64,000 nucleotides of DNA from Nitrospira sp. (GTDB lineage Bacteria > Nitrospirota > Nitrospiria > Nitrospirales > UBA8639), in assembly GCA_024760505.1 (NCBI GenBank), contig CP058931.1, forward strand, positions 1,932,001 through 1,996,000. Direction: 5' to 3'. The stretch's first letter is position 1; each line of letters begins with the position of its first letter. The translations under genes and the position numbers were made by a program. A model generated the notes under the pieces. That model was not told the origin of the DNA. It saw nothing but the letters and a program-made list of their open reading frames with translations, and ran no database searches. Of the stretch, positions 15,620-23,495 are shown piece after piece.

Positions 15620-16177
15620 TAGGGGGGATTCGGCGACGGCGGGTTGATTACGACGCGAGACCCGCGGGTGGCCGAGCGACTGCGACTCTTGCGTGTGCAC
15701 GGGAGCCGATCAGAATATCATCATCATTTAATCGGGATAAACAGCCGGTTGGATGCGCTGCAAGCGGCCATCCTTCAGGTAAAATTTCAGCATTTGGCTG
15801 AGTGGACGGCGAAGCGCCAATCGCATGCGGCCTCTTATCAGCAGATGTTTCAGACATACGGTCTTGATGAGCACGTGATCGTGCCGATCGTGGCACCCGG
15901 CAATAGTCATGTTTACAACCAGTTCACCATTCGCACGCGGCAGCGAGACGAACTCAGTGCCTACCTGACCCACCATGGAATCGGTAATCGCATTTATTAT
16001 CCTGTCCCCCTTCATCTTCAGGAATGTTACCAGGATCTCGGGTATCGTAAAGGCGATTTTCCGGTCTCGGAACAACTCTCCCAAGAGGTGCTTTCTCTTC
16101 CCATCTATCCGGAACTCACACCGGATCAACTTCAATATGTGGTCGACACGATCAAATTATTTTTTGATCGACGGTAA
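15620..16177 (+). pseudogene. Second, truncated copy of the DegT-family aminotransferase (C-terminal half)
   Basis: This is the second member of the direct repeat. It begins at the codons for LGGFGDGG, just after the PLP lysine, and keeps the rest of the C-terminal domain with a handful of changes (for example RDPRVAE in place of RDPLVAE). The N-terminal half with the catalytic lysine is missing, so it cannot be an active enzyme. A frame could start at an internal ATT/ATG but no ribosome site is seen. The extreme tail (KLFFDRR) differs from that of the intact copy (KAFFR), so it may be the original end of the gene. Confidence 0.82.
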
Positions 16178-16228
16178 AGGAGATCATCACAAGGGTTAGG
16201 GGAAAAGCCGATTGGGAAACGAGAGGCG

Positions 16229-16633
16229 CTATTGAGGATAGCGGGCTTGAATCACGCTGCGGAGCCCGCCTCTTGCGGTAAACTCTCCGGTGACGCATGC
16301 TGACACAGGGCGGCAGGCTTTGACGAAATCGGCCAGGATTCTGTTGACCGCATTTTCATAAAAGATTCCCAGGTTTCGATAGGCGTGGATATACATTTTG
16401 AGGGATTTTAATTCAAGACAGGATTTGTCCGGCACATAGGTCAACCGGATTGTGCCAAAATCAGGGAGTCCTGTCTTGGGACAAATTGCCGTATATTCAG
16501 GAATTTCAATGGTAATTTCGTAGCCTGGATATTGGTTCGGCCAGGTTTCAATTTTTGGCAATTTATCGGCAATCCCGCTCTTGGCATGCCGTTCCGAATA
16601 GCCTGATTTTGAAGTATTGTGCGATTTTTTCAT
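16229..16633 (-). CDS. queF: NADPH-dependent 7-cyano-7-deazaguanine reductase QueF (short type)
   Basis: The 134-residue protein reduces preQ0 to preQ1 in queuosine synthesis. The active-site block reads TAICPKTGLPDFGTI, with the nucleophilic Cys and the catalytic Asp seven residues later. The QueF motif follows as LELKSLKMYIHAYRN, with the NADPH-binding E-S-K-S/K pattern (ELKSLK). Length fits the short, unfused YkvM-like class. It is transcribed away from the decarboxylase cluster; other queuosine genes are not in the window. Confidence 0.93.
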   Translation of the reverse strand: MKKSHNTSKSGYSERHAKSGIADKLPKIETWPNQYPGYEITIEIPEYTAICPKTGLPDFGTIRLTYVPDKSCLELKSLKMYIHAYRNLGIFYENAVNRILADFVKACRPVSACVTGEFTARGGLRSVIQARYPQ

Positions 16634-17088
16634 GCGTTGAAGGCTCGTCTCCTTGGATGGTTCAGCACGGCACCCAGTCTACTCTTTTCTGAAATTTCCC
16701 CGCAACCTTATGCCGCCGGTTTCTTGAGAATACCCCTACCCTGGGCTATACTCGCGTGTCATTTGTGGCGCGCTTGGTATTTTACCGAAGCGGTTGTTAT
16801 TCACTATGGGTCTGTTGAAAAAAGCCGCCAGCGGCGTTCTCGCCATTTTCCCGTGCTCACGTACTAAGCGTACGCTCCGCGCGAAAAAACGGCTGCGGCC
16901 TTGCTGGACGGACTTTTTTGAACCGACCCGGAACCTTTGATGGGTAATCTAATCCTGGGCAAATTTGTCCTTGAAAATCTTAATTATTCAACACTCCCAC
17001 CATCCAAAGGTTCCCTTACCCCGATTCTGTGTGTGACAAGGTTTACGTGTCGAAAAATCGGGGGGAATTGTGAGGTCTGTCTAAGGCG
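16634..17088. other. Divergent intergenic region between queF and the decarboxylase cluster
   Basis: Apart from the palindromic repeat at 16811-16923 this 455-base stretch holds no gene. Promoters for queF and for the phosphonate-type cluster must lie here. TAAGG precedes the ATG at 17089. Confidence 0.5.
16811..16923. repeat. Palindromic intergenic repeat, about 113 bp
   Basis: The left end (TGTTGAAAAAAGCCGCCAGC from 16813) mirrors the right end, which reads GTTCAAAAAAGTCCGTCCAG on the other strand. The centre holds the perfect palindrome CGTAC-TAAGC-GTACG (16860-16874). The arrangement of A-run plus GC-rich arms is that of a dispersed REP- or MITE-like element. It is the only copy I see in this window, so dispersal is inference. 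Confidence 0.6.
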
Positions 17089-17601
17089 ATGAGCAGTAAC
17101 ACGGTATTGGAAGCTGACGATTTTGTGAAAGGCCTGCAAGGCATTGGTTTCGATTTTTTTACCGGTGTGCCGGACACGATTTTGGGGGGCATTATTGCCC
17201 ATTTGACGGAAGAACGTTTGTATACCCCGGCGGTTCGGGAAGATGAGGCTGTGGCGATGGCCGCAGGAGCCTACCTGGGTGGGAAAATTCCGGTAGTCTT
17301 GATGCAAAACTCCGGATTAGGTAATGCCCTGAATGTCCTGGCTTCTCTTAATTTGATTTATCAGATTCCCTGTTTGCTGTTGGTATCCTGGCGTGGCTTC
17401 GAAGGCAAGGACGCACCTGAACATCTGGTGATGGGGGAAACCATGACGACGCTTTTGGATACGGTACGGATTCCCCACAGGACGTTGTCCCAGAAGACGA
17501 TTGTGGATGATCTGAAATGGACAGCCACCACCTTTATGGAGAAGCGGATCCCTGTCGCGTTATTGTTGAAAAAGGGCATCGTGAAAACCATTCAGCCCTA
17601 G
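17089..17601 (+). CDS. Phosphonopyruvate/sulfopyruvate decarboxylase, alpha subunit (TPP enzyme, PYR domain)
   Basis: The 170-residue protein corresponds to the N-terminal half of phosphonopyruvate decarboxylase (AepY/Ppd) or to the ComD subunit of sulfopyruvate decarboxylase. Motifs are FFTGVPDTIL, REDEAVAMAAGAYLGG with the TPP-activating glutamate, and VVLMQNSGLGNALNVLASLN. Cofactor binding needs the beta subunit 152 bases downstream. The reaction removes CO2 from phosphonopyruvate to give phosphonoacetaldehyde (or makes sulfoacetaldehyde). The downstream transaminase and cytidylyltransferase favour the phosphonate reading. It is the first gene of the cluster. Confidence 0.85.
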   Translation: MSSNTVLEADDFVKGLQGIGFDFFTGVPDTILGGIIAHLTEERLYTPAVREDEAVAMAAGAYLGGKIPVVLMQNSGLGNALNVLASLNLIYQIPCLLLVSWRGFEGKDAPEHLVMGETMTTLLDTVRIPHRTLSQKTIVDDLKWTATTFMEKRIPVALLLKKGIVKTIQP

Positions 17602-17753
17602 TGGGATGTTGAAGAGATGTCCTATGGCCCTGTATGGATTTCTCGATTTGGTCTCGTGAGGAAAGAGCCGCCAATCTGCAACTCCTGCTTGGTCTGTGGG
17701 CAACGGCTTGGGTGTCAACGCGAAGAAATAACCATGGTGTTGGAGATGCAACG

Positions 17754-18335
17754 ATGATTGGACCAGAAGAAGGGGTCATGCAGAGCCGGGCGCAGGCGAT
17801 GGCGGCCATGTTGGAACTGATGACCGATCAACTGCTTATTGTTTGCAACGGGTTTCCCTCACGTGAAGCCTGTAAGCTCCGTGATCGAATTCAAAATTTT
17901 TATATGATTGGCTCGATGGGCGCGACGGCGGGCATCGGATTAGGATTGGCTCTGGCCCAGCCAGACAAAACGGTGGTGGTCTTTGATGGCGACGGAAATG
18001 TGCTGATGAGTCTTGGCACGTTGGCCACGATTAGTGCGTTGCGACCGAAAAATCTCATTCATGTGGTCTTTGATAATGAGGTGTATGGGACCACCGGAAA
18101 CCAGCCCACCTATTCCAGGGTTGTCGGTCTGGATAAAATGGCCAAAGCGGCGGGATACAAGAATGTTGAGCGAGTCTGGGAACGAGAAGATATTGTGTAT
18201 GAGTTTAAGGCCATGTTAGGGGATGACGGGCCGAGTTTTTTGTTGGTCAAGGTGAATGAACAGCTTGAAGATGCGGATCGGATTGCCTTGAGTCCAGCTG
18301 AGCTGACGAAACGGTTTAAGGGGAGTGTCACCTAA
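17754..18335 (+). CDS. Phosphonopyruvate/sulfopyruvate decarboxylase, beta subunit (TPP-binding domain)
   Basis: The product is 193 residues from the ATG at 17754. A longer frame back to 17634 adds 40 residues of non-protein-like sequence, so it is not used. Motifs are GFPSREACKL, FYMIGSMGATAGIGLGLALA and VVFDGDGNVLMSLGTLATI (the GDG...N TPP-Mg motif), then FDNEVYGTTGNQPT. This is the C-terminal half of Ppd or the ComE subunit. The split into two genes resembles the methanogen ComD/ComE enzyme, whereas many bacterial phosphonate clusters have one fused chain. Confidence 0.86.
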   Translation: MIGPEEGVMQSRAQAMAAMLELMTDQLLIVCNGFPSREACKLRDRIQNFYMIGSMGATAGIGLGLALAQPDKTVVVFDGDGNVLMSLGTLATISALRPKNLIHVVFDNEVYGTTGNQPTYSRVVGLDKMAKAAGYKNVERVWEREDIVYEFKAMLGDDGPSFLLVKVNEQLEDADRIALSPAELTKRFKGSVT

Positions 18336-18403
18336 CGGCACACGTATTCGCGTGAAAGCCTAATCGCCAGCCTGTAAGCGTGTAAAGTAAAGGAAGAGGA
18401 TTC

Positions 18404-19492
18404 ATGATTTTATTCAATCCCGGTCCCGTCAATGTGTCTGAAAGAGTCCGTCAGGCTTTACTTCAACCGGATATCTGTCATCGAGAGTCGGAATTTTCGG
18501 AATTATTGACAGATATTCGGCAAAAATTGCTGAAGGTCTTCGTTCCTGGTGAAGAAGACGAGTACACCGCGATCGTGTTGACGGGTTCCGGCACGGCGGC
18601 CGTGGAAGCGGCGTTAATGTCCAGTATCCCTACCGGCAAGCGAGCGATGGTGATCAACAATGGGGTGTATGGCCAACGGATGTCTTCCATGCTGGCGATG
18701 CAACGTTTGGGTACGCCGGACTTAAAGTATGGCTGGGGAATCGTACCGGATCCGCAGACGGTTGATTTGGCGCTGAAGCAACATCCGGAAGTGCATACCG
18801 TCGCCATGGTGCATCATGAAACGACCCTGGGATTGATTAATCCGGTGAAGGAAGTTGCGGAGGTCGTGGACCGGTATAATCGGGTCTTTATGGTGGACTC
18901 TGTGAGCGGGCTGGGAGGAGAGGCCCTGGATATTGCCGGAAACAAATTATACATGGTTGCGGGGGCCGCTCAGAAATGTATTCAAGGTTTTCCAGGTGCC
19001 GCGTTTGTGTTGGTCCGCAAAGGCTTTATGGAGCGGATGATGAAATATCCCAAGCGGTCCTGGTATTTAAATTTGGCTAATTATTATGAAGAGCAGGAGC
19101 GGGGGACGATTCCCTTTACTCCAGCCGTGCAGGTCTATTATGCCTTCCGCGAAGCGATTAATGAACTCTTAGAAGAAGGCCTCGACAACCGGATTCAACG
19201 ATTTAAGGGGTATGCCACCACCATTCGGACGCGCCTGGAAGAGTGGGGTGTCAAGCCGGTACTGGCCCCTACGCTTCAAAGTAATACCTTAACCGCGTTT
19301 TATCTGCCTGAAGGGTGTGCCTACCAAGGGCTGCATGACGAATTAAAACGAGCCGGATACGTGATCTATGCCGGGCAGGGACAACTGGAGGAGAAAGTGT
19401 TTCGTATTGCCAATATTGGTGCCCTGACCAATCAGAATGTTGAAGGTTTCCTCTCTGCTTTTCGGTCCATCCTTTCGGGAGCCAGAGCGTGA
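18404..19492 (+). CDS. 2-Aminoethylphosphonate-pyruvate transaminase-like class V aminotransferase
   Basis: The 362-residue fold-type I PLP enzyme starts FNPGPVNVSERVRQAL, followed by CHRESEFSEL, the sequence style of PhnW. Also seen are LTGSGTAAVEAAL (cofactor phosphate), MVDSVSGLGGE and AGAAQKCIQGFPGAAFV with the Schiff-base lysine near residue 190. In a biosynthetic setting it would run from phosphonoacetaldehyde to 2-aminoethylphosphonate. AGGAAGAGG lies upstream of the ATG. The stop overlaps the next gene's GTG by four bases, so the two are coupled. Related class V enzymes use serine or glyoxylate, so the substrate is inferred from context. Confidence 0.83.
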   Translation: MILFNPGPVNVSERVRQALLQPDICHRESEFSELLTDIRQKLLKVFVPGEEDEYTAIVLTGSGTAAVEAALMSSIPTGKRAMVINNGVYGQRMSSMLAMQRLGTPDLKYGWGIVPDPQTVDLALKQHPEVHTVAMVHHETTLGLINPVKEVAEVVDRYNRVFMVDSVSGLGGEALDIAGNKLYMVAGAAQKCIQGFPGAAFVLVRKGFMERMMKYPKRSWYLNLANYYEEQERGTIPFTPAVQVYYAFREAINELLEEGLDNRIQRFKGYATTIRTRLEEWGVKPVLAPTLQSNTLTAFYLPEGCAYQGLHDELKRAGYVIYAGQGQLEEKVFRIANIGALTNQNVEGFLSAFRSILSGARA

Positions 19493-20250
19493 AAGCAGTT
19501 ATCTTTGCAGCGGGTGTCGGGAAGCGGTTGCAAGGTGTGACACAGGGGCGACCGAAATGCCTGGTTGATCTTGGCGGAAGGACCTTATTATCCCGGCATG
19601 TCGAAGCTCTGGGGCAATTGGGTGTGTGCCAGGTGGTACTGGTGGTGGGGTACGCCCAGGATCATATTCGAAAGGCCATGGCCGCTGACCCGTTTGTTCA
19701 AGAGGTCCGATGGGTGGTGAATGAACAGTTCACTCGTGGGAGCATAACGTCATTGTGGGCAGCACGGTCTGAAATGGACGATGATGTCGTGCTCATGGAT
19801 GCCGATGTTCTCTACGCCCCATCAATTCTGGCTCGTTTGGTTCATTCTCCCTTTCCGACGGCCTTGTTGATGGATGAGACGGTGAGGCAGCAATCGGAAG
19901 AGTGTATGATTGCCGCGAAGGCTGGTCGAGTCCTCACCTTAAGTAAAACCCTGCCATCTGCCTATGATGAGGCCGGCGAAGGGGTCGGGTTTCTCAAAGT
20001 CCAAAAACAGGATATCCCAGCACTGTTGCAATCGGTTCAGGCCTATGTTGCAGCCGGGAAGCTTGATATGGAATATGAGGACGCGCTAAAAGAGTTTTTT
20101 GAAAAGGTGCCGGTGGGATACGAAAAAATCGGGGGGCTTCCGTGGATAGAAATTGATTTTCCTGAAGATATAGATCGAGCGGAGTCTAAGATCTTGCCCG
20201 CCGTGATAAACTTAGAGGAGAATACCAGGGCCACCACACTGAGACCGTAG
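19489..20250 (+). CDS. Nucleotidyltransferase, CTP:phosphonoalkanol/phosphocholine cytidylyltransferase-like
   Basis: The 253-residue protein has the nucleotide-binding start VIFAAGVGKRLQGVTQGRPK (G-x-G-x-R loop and the K of the PK motif), the ELGVxQVVLVVGY strand pair, LMDADVLYAP with the metal-binding Asp, and a C-terminal IEIDFPEDIDRAE with the second metal Asp. This arrangement is that of LicC- and PntC-type cytidylyltransferases, which activate phosphocholine or aminoethylphosphonate as CMP derivatives. Position between the transaminase (GTGA overlap) and the CDP-alcohol transferase supports this. Sugar-1-phosphate substrates cannot be excluded by sequence alone. Confidence 0.8.
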   Translation: MKAVIFAAGVGKRLQGVTQGRPKCLVDLGGRTLLSRHVEALGQLGVCQVVLVVGYAQDHIRKAMAADPFVQEVRWVVNEQFTRGSITSLWAARSEMDDDVVLMDADVLYAPSILARLVHSPFPTALLMDETVRQQSEECMIAAKAGRVLTLSKTLPSAYDEAGEGVGFLKVQKQDIPALLQSVQAYVAAGKLDMEYEDALKEFFEKVPVGYEKIGGLPWIEIDFPEDIDRAESKILPAVINLEENTRATTLRP

Positions 20251-20260
20251 GAATGAGTGT

Positions 20261-21745
20261 ATGGACGGAATACTTAAACAAGAAGCCACCCATGCGGTCG
20301 ATACGGCAATTTTATTGACGTCGGTCGGCGTCTTTGATCCCGGAGCCGTCGGGACAGGTGACGCAGTTCCCAGCCCCTTGACTCGTGTCGGCGGCATGAC
20401 GCTGTTTCAACGGGCGGTGTTCACGTTGCAGCGAGGCGGAATCTCTCAAATTTGGGTGTTAGCTGGGCCGGAAGAACAAGCTCTTCGTCAGTTACTTCGT
20501 GAAGATAGCCGGGTACAGGCCGCCGTTCGTTGGCTGCCGGTTCGGGAATTCCCACCACATGACCCCCAGACCTGGGAAGCCCTTGCGGAAGAAATCAATG
20601 GAGCCTGTATGATCGTGGGTTGCCATACCGTGTACTCTCCCGCATTGATCCAGCGCTTGCGAGCTGAAGGATCTCAAGGGAAGGCAGTCGTAGTCGTTGG
20701 TCAACCTGAGGAGGGACATCACCGGGGAAATCCCGGGGTGGCGTTCCGGCCGGAGGGGCTGGAGGGACGGTCAACCTCGACGGTGGTCTTCCATGACCAG
20801 GCGGTATCCCAGACGTCTCAGTCCTCAACGAAAAGTCAGACTTCTGATCGAAGCCGGTTGCCGCTGGTTGGAGATCTGCTGGTTCTCCCGGCCCGGCTGT
20901 TGGGTATTTCAGGCGTATTGCATGCTAATGGCACTAATCCACTTCGGTTGGCATTGGAGCAAGCGGCAGTGGAAGGGACGATTCAAACCATTGGCGGCGC
21001 TTCTCATTGGTTCAGAGATGTTCGTGGGCCTAAGGGGCCAAAACTCGCTGAGCGGACCCTGTTGGAGGCACTCCAAACCATGAAAGGCGGTTTGGATGGG
21101 TTGGTGGATCGGTATGTGAATCGCAAATGTTCCGGTCTGCTCACGCATGGGTTTTTGCGGTTGGGATGGTCACCGAACATGATTACGATGCTATCCATGG
21201 TCGTGGGGCTCGTGGCTGCGGGGCTTTTTGTGCCTGGGTCTTGGAAACTTGCCATTCTCGGGGGACTGATCTTGCAATTGTCTGTCATCATCGATTGCTG
21301 CGATGGGGAGGTCGCCCGGCTGACGTTTTCAGAGTCCAGGTTTGGGCAAGAACTCGATATTTGGGCAGATAATGTTGTACACATTGTGTTGTTTGCCGCC
21401 ATCGCTTGCGGGGCGTTTCTCCAGGGGCCGTGGGAGCAAACGCACCTTCCCCTTTTGCTTGGGGCCTCGGCGGTTTTAGCGAATGTCGTGTCGTTGCTGT
21501 TAGTCAATCATGCGCGGCAATTGCGATCCCGTCCTCGTCAAATTCGGCAACTCACAGAACAAGAACGGGCCAATATTGAATTTATGTTGGGCAATGTCGC
21601 CAATCGCGATTTTTCCATCATGGTGTTACTGAGTGCTGCTTTTGGCTTCCTGCACTGGTTTTTGGCCCTGGCCGCGATCGGCTCGTGGCTCTTTGTCGTG
21701 TCGATGGCCTGGATGCTTCGCCGTAGTCTTATCCCTCGTGCTTAA
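20261..21745 (+). CDS. Fused nucleotidyltransferase-like / CDP-alcohol phosphatidyltransferase membrane protein
   Basis: The 494-residue protein has two parts. Residues 1-270 follow a nucleotidyltransferase fold (TRVGGMTLFQRAVFTL, GACMIVGCHTVYSP) but lack a clear G-x-G-x-R loop, so that part may be inactive. Residues from about 285 are a membrane CDP-alcohol transferase with a complete catalytic motif: DCCDGEVAR, eight residues, G, three residues, D, three residues, D. It is followed by several membrane helices. The layout resembles the bifunctional CTP:inositol-1-phosphate cytidylyltransferase/DIPP synthase of thermophiles. With the upstream cytidylyltransferase it probably moves an activated head group onto an alcohol or diacylglycerol in the membrane. 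Confidence 0.82.
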   Translation: MDGILKQEATHAVDTAILLTSVGVFDPGAVGTGDAVPSPLTRVGGMTLFQRAVFTLQRGGISQIWVLAGPEEQALRQLLREDSRVQAAVRWLPVREFPPHDPQTWEALAEEINGACMIVGCHTVYSPALIQRLRAEGSQGKAVVVVGQPEEGHHRGNPGVAFRPEGLEGRSTSTVVFHDQAVSQTSQSSTKSQTSDRSRLPLVGDLLVLPARLLGISGVLHANGTNPLRLALEQAAVEGTIQTIGGASHWFRDVRGPKGPKLAERTLLEALQTMKGGLDGLVDRYVNRKCSGLLTHGFLRLGWSPNMITMLSMVVGLVAAGLFVPGSWKLAILGGLILQLSVIIDCCDGEVARLTFSESRFGQELDIWADNVVHIVLFAAIACGAFLQGPWEQTHLPLLLGASAVLANVVSLLLVNHARQLRSRPRQIRQLTEQERANIEFMLGNVANRDFSIMVLLSAAFGFLHWFLALAAIGSWLFVVSMAWMLRRSLIPRA

Positions 21746-22736
21746 ACTGCTTTTCCTGGTCGTCGGCCTTGCGGCCCTGGTCGGGATTGTTCTCCACATC
21801 GGTCTCGAACCGATTCAGCATACCGTTTCTCAATTAGGTCTTCTACATTTCGGGCTCATCCTCCTTCCCATGATTCTGGTATACGGGTTAGAAGCCTTGG
21901 GATGGCAACTTACTCTGGGCTCTCATGCTCGCCATGTCGGGTTCATGCGGTTATTTGCCATCCGGATGGCTGGCGAAACCGTGAATGTCACGACTCCCAC
22001 GGCCTATGTCGGAGGGGAGCCCCTGAAGGCCTATCTTCTAAAACGATACGGGGTGCCAATGGTGGATGGGTTGGCGTCCGTGATTACCGCGAAGACCGCT
22101 ATGACCTTCGCCCAAGTGCTTTTTATCTTGCTGGGATTGGCGGTGGCTTTTTGGATCCTTGGCGATTCAGGTCATTCCTGGATGGCAATGCTGGTCAGTG
22201 TGGGAGTCTTAGCGTTTGGCGTCGGGTTGTTTGTGCTGCTCCAACGCCACGGTCTCGGTATGGGGTGCCTGGGCCTATTACGGGCATGCGGTATCAGGTT
22301 CTCCTTTCTTGAAAAACGGGAACCTCAACTACAGGAGCTGGACGGCACGATTCGTGGATTTTATTCTCAACACCGTCAGACCTTTTATGCGACGTTGGCC
22401 GTATTTTTTTTGGCGTGGATGATGGAAACACTTGAGGTATATGCCATTCTGTACTTTCTCGGCATGAGGATCGATGTGTGGGTAGCTCTCTCAATTGCGG
22501 CGCTTACGGTGCTTATTAAAGGCGGAACATTTTTTATTCCGGGAAGCCTGGGCGCACAAGAAGGGGGATACACCTTACTGTTGATGACTTTTGGTTATTC
22601 GGAGGTGACGGGAATCACTTTTGCGCTTATTCGACGACTGCGAGAAATACTCTGGATTGTCTTTGGTCTTGTTTGTCTGATGTTTTTGAAAGGTCGGGGT
22701 GGTGAGCCGGACCAGATGACCTCGTTGGAACGGTAG
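21738..22736 (+). CDS. Flippase-like membrane protein (UPF0104/lysylphosphatidylglycerol-synthase-TM family)
   Basis: The 332-residue, strongly hydrophobic protein has about eight membrane segments. Family features are LEALGWQLTLG, then TPTAYVGGEPLKAYLLKRYG, VITAKTAMTFAQVLF and FFIPGSLGAQEGGY (the P-G-x-x-G-x-x-E-G motif). I choose the GTG at 21738, which overlaps the previous stop by 8 bases; earlier in-frame codons lie inside the upstream gene. Relatives include the flippase part of MprF and many proteins next to lipid-head-group genes. A job in moving the cluster's lipid product across the membrane is inference. Confidence 0.8.
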   Translation: MLKLLFLVVGLAALVGIVLHIGLEPIQHTVSQLGLLHFGLILLPMILVYGLEALGWQLTLGSHARHVGFMRLFAIRMAGETVNVTTPTAYVGGEPLKAYLLKRYGVPMVDGLASVITAKTAMTFAQVLFILLGLAVAFWILGDSGHSWMAMLVSVGVLAFGVGLFVLLQRHGLGMGCLGLLRACGIRFSFLEKREPQLQELDGTIRGFYSQHRQTFYATLAVFFLAWMMETLEVYAILYFLGMRIDVWVALSIAALTVLIKGGTFFIPGSLGAQEGGYTLLLMTFGYSEVTGITFALIRRLREILWIVFGLVCLMFLKGRGGEPDQMTSLER

Positions 22737-22845
22737 AGGACAAACTGGATGATTCTGTGGAAATATTCGGTGACTTGAACTCTCCGGGTCTATTGTGAAT
22801 AATCGGACCCTCACGGATAGTTGCCCGAGAAAGGATTAGGTAACG

Positions 22846-23277
22846 ATGGATATTGAACTAGGAAAGAATACCCTTCGGAATACGGATGGCGTCTTTATCG
22901 CTCACGGTAAAGAACAGCTTCGTATTGAGTGGTTGGAAGAGGAGAAAAAGCTGGCATTGAGTATGGGTGTATTTATGCCAACCGGAACGGAAGTGGCCAA
23001 GTTGAAACGCAACGTTTGGGAACACAATCCTGGCGACCGGTTTGTTCTTACGGAGTTGCCGGATAGCGTCAAGGTGGAAGATACAACCCTGAAGACTCTC
23101 GTCATGGAAATCCACAAAAAGCCCCACCAAGCGGTGGCCATCCCTGCGGCAAAATTTTATACCTCCAAAGGCACCTTGTCTGAAATCTCCCCGGAATGGT
23201 GGCGGGTTGGGAACAAAATGGAGCTGACCGGCATCGATGCCGACCTCGAAGGGGGTAGTATTGAACTCCCCGAATAA
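22846..23277 (+). CDS. Hypothetical protein, 143 residues
   Basis: The soluble protein appears to be mixed alpha/beta. Features include FIAHGKEQLRIEWLEEEKKL, PTGTEVAKLKRNVWEHNPGDR and a C-terminal half with SPEWWRVGNKMELTGIDADL. There is no signal peptide and no motif I recognise. It begins 109 bases after the flippase-like gene on the same strand, and GGATTAGGTAACG precedes the ATG with only a weak ribosome site. It could be the last gene of the cluster or independent. Confidence 0.62.
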   Translation: MDIELGKNTLRNTDGVFIAHGKEQLRIEWLEEEKKLALSMGVFMPTGTEVAKLKRNVWEHNPGDRFVLTELPDSVKVEDTTLKTLVMEIHKKPHQAVAIPAAKFYTSKGTLSEISPEWWRVGNKMELTGIDADLEGGSIELPE

Positions 23278-23495
23278 CTGGACGTCGCCAAATTCCTTCC
23301 TTTTCTAGGCAAAGGGCCAAATTTTCTAGTTCCTCTTTCTCCTTCGGTATGTGGGAAATGAAGCCAAGTACTAGTTACTTTTGTGATTGAGCCAAAATGT
23401 TAGGGGACCATAGGAAAGCGGGTTTCTGCGGGGTCGTGGTGAAACTGCCGTCGATATTCTGAAAGCCATTGAGAATGGCCATGCCAAAATGGAGC

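Noticed and set aside
17634..17753. N-terminal extension of the decarboxylase beta subunit
   Set aside because: The 40 extra residues do not resemble the family; the ATG at 17754 gives the standard length.
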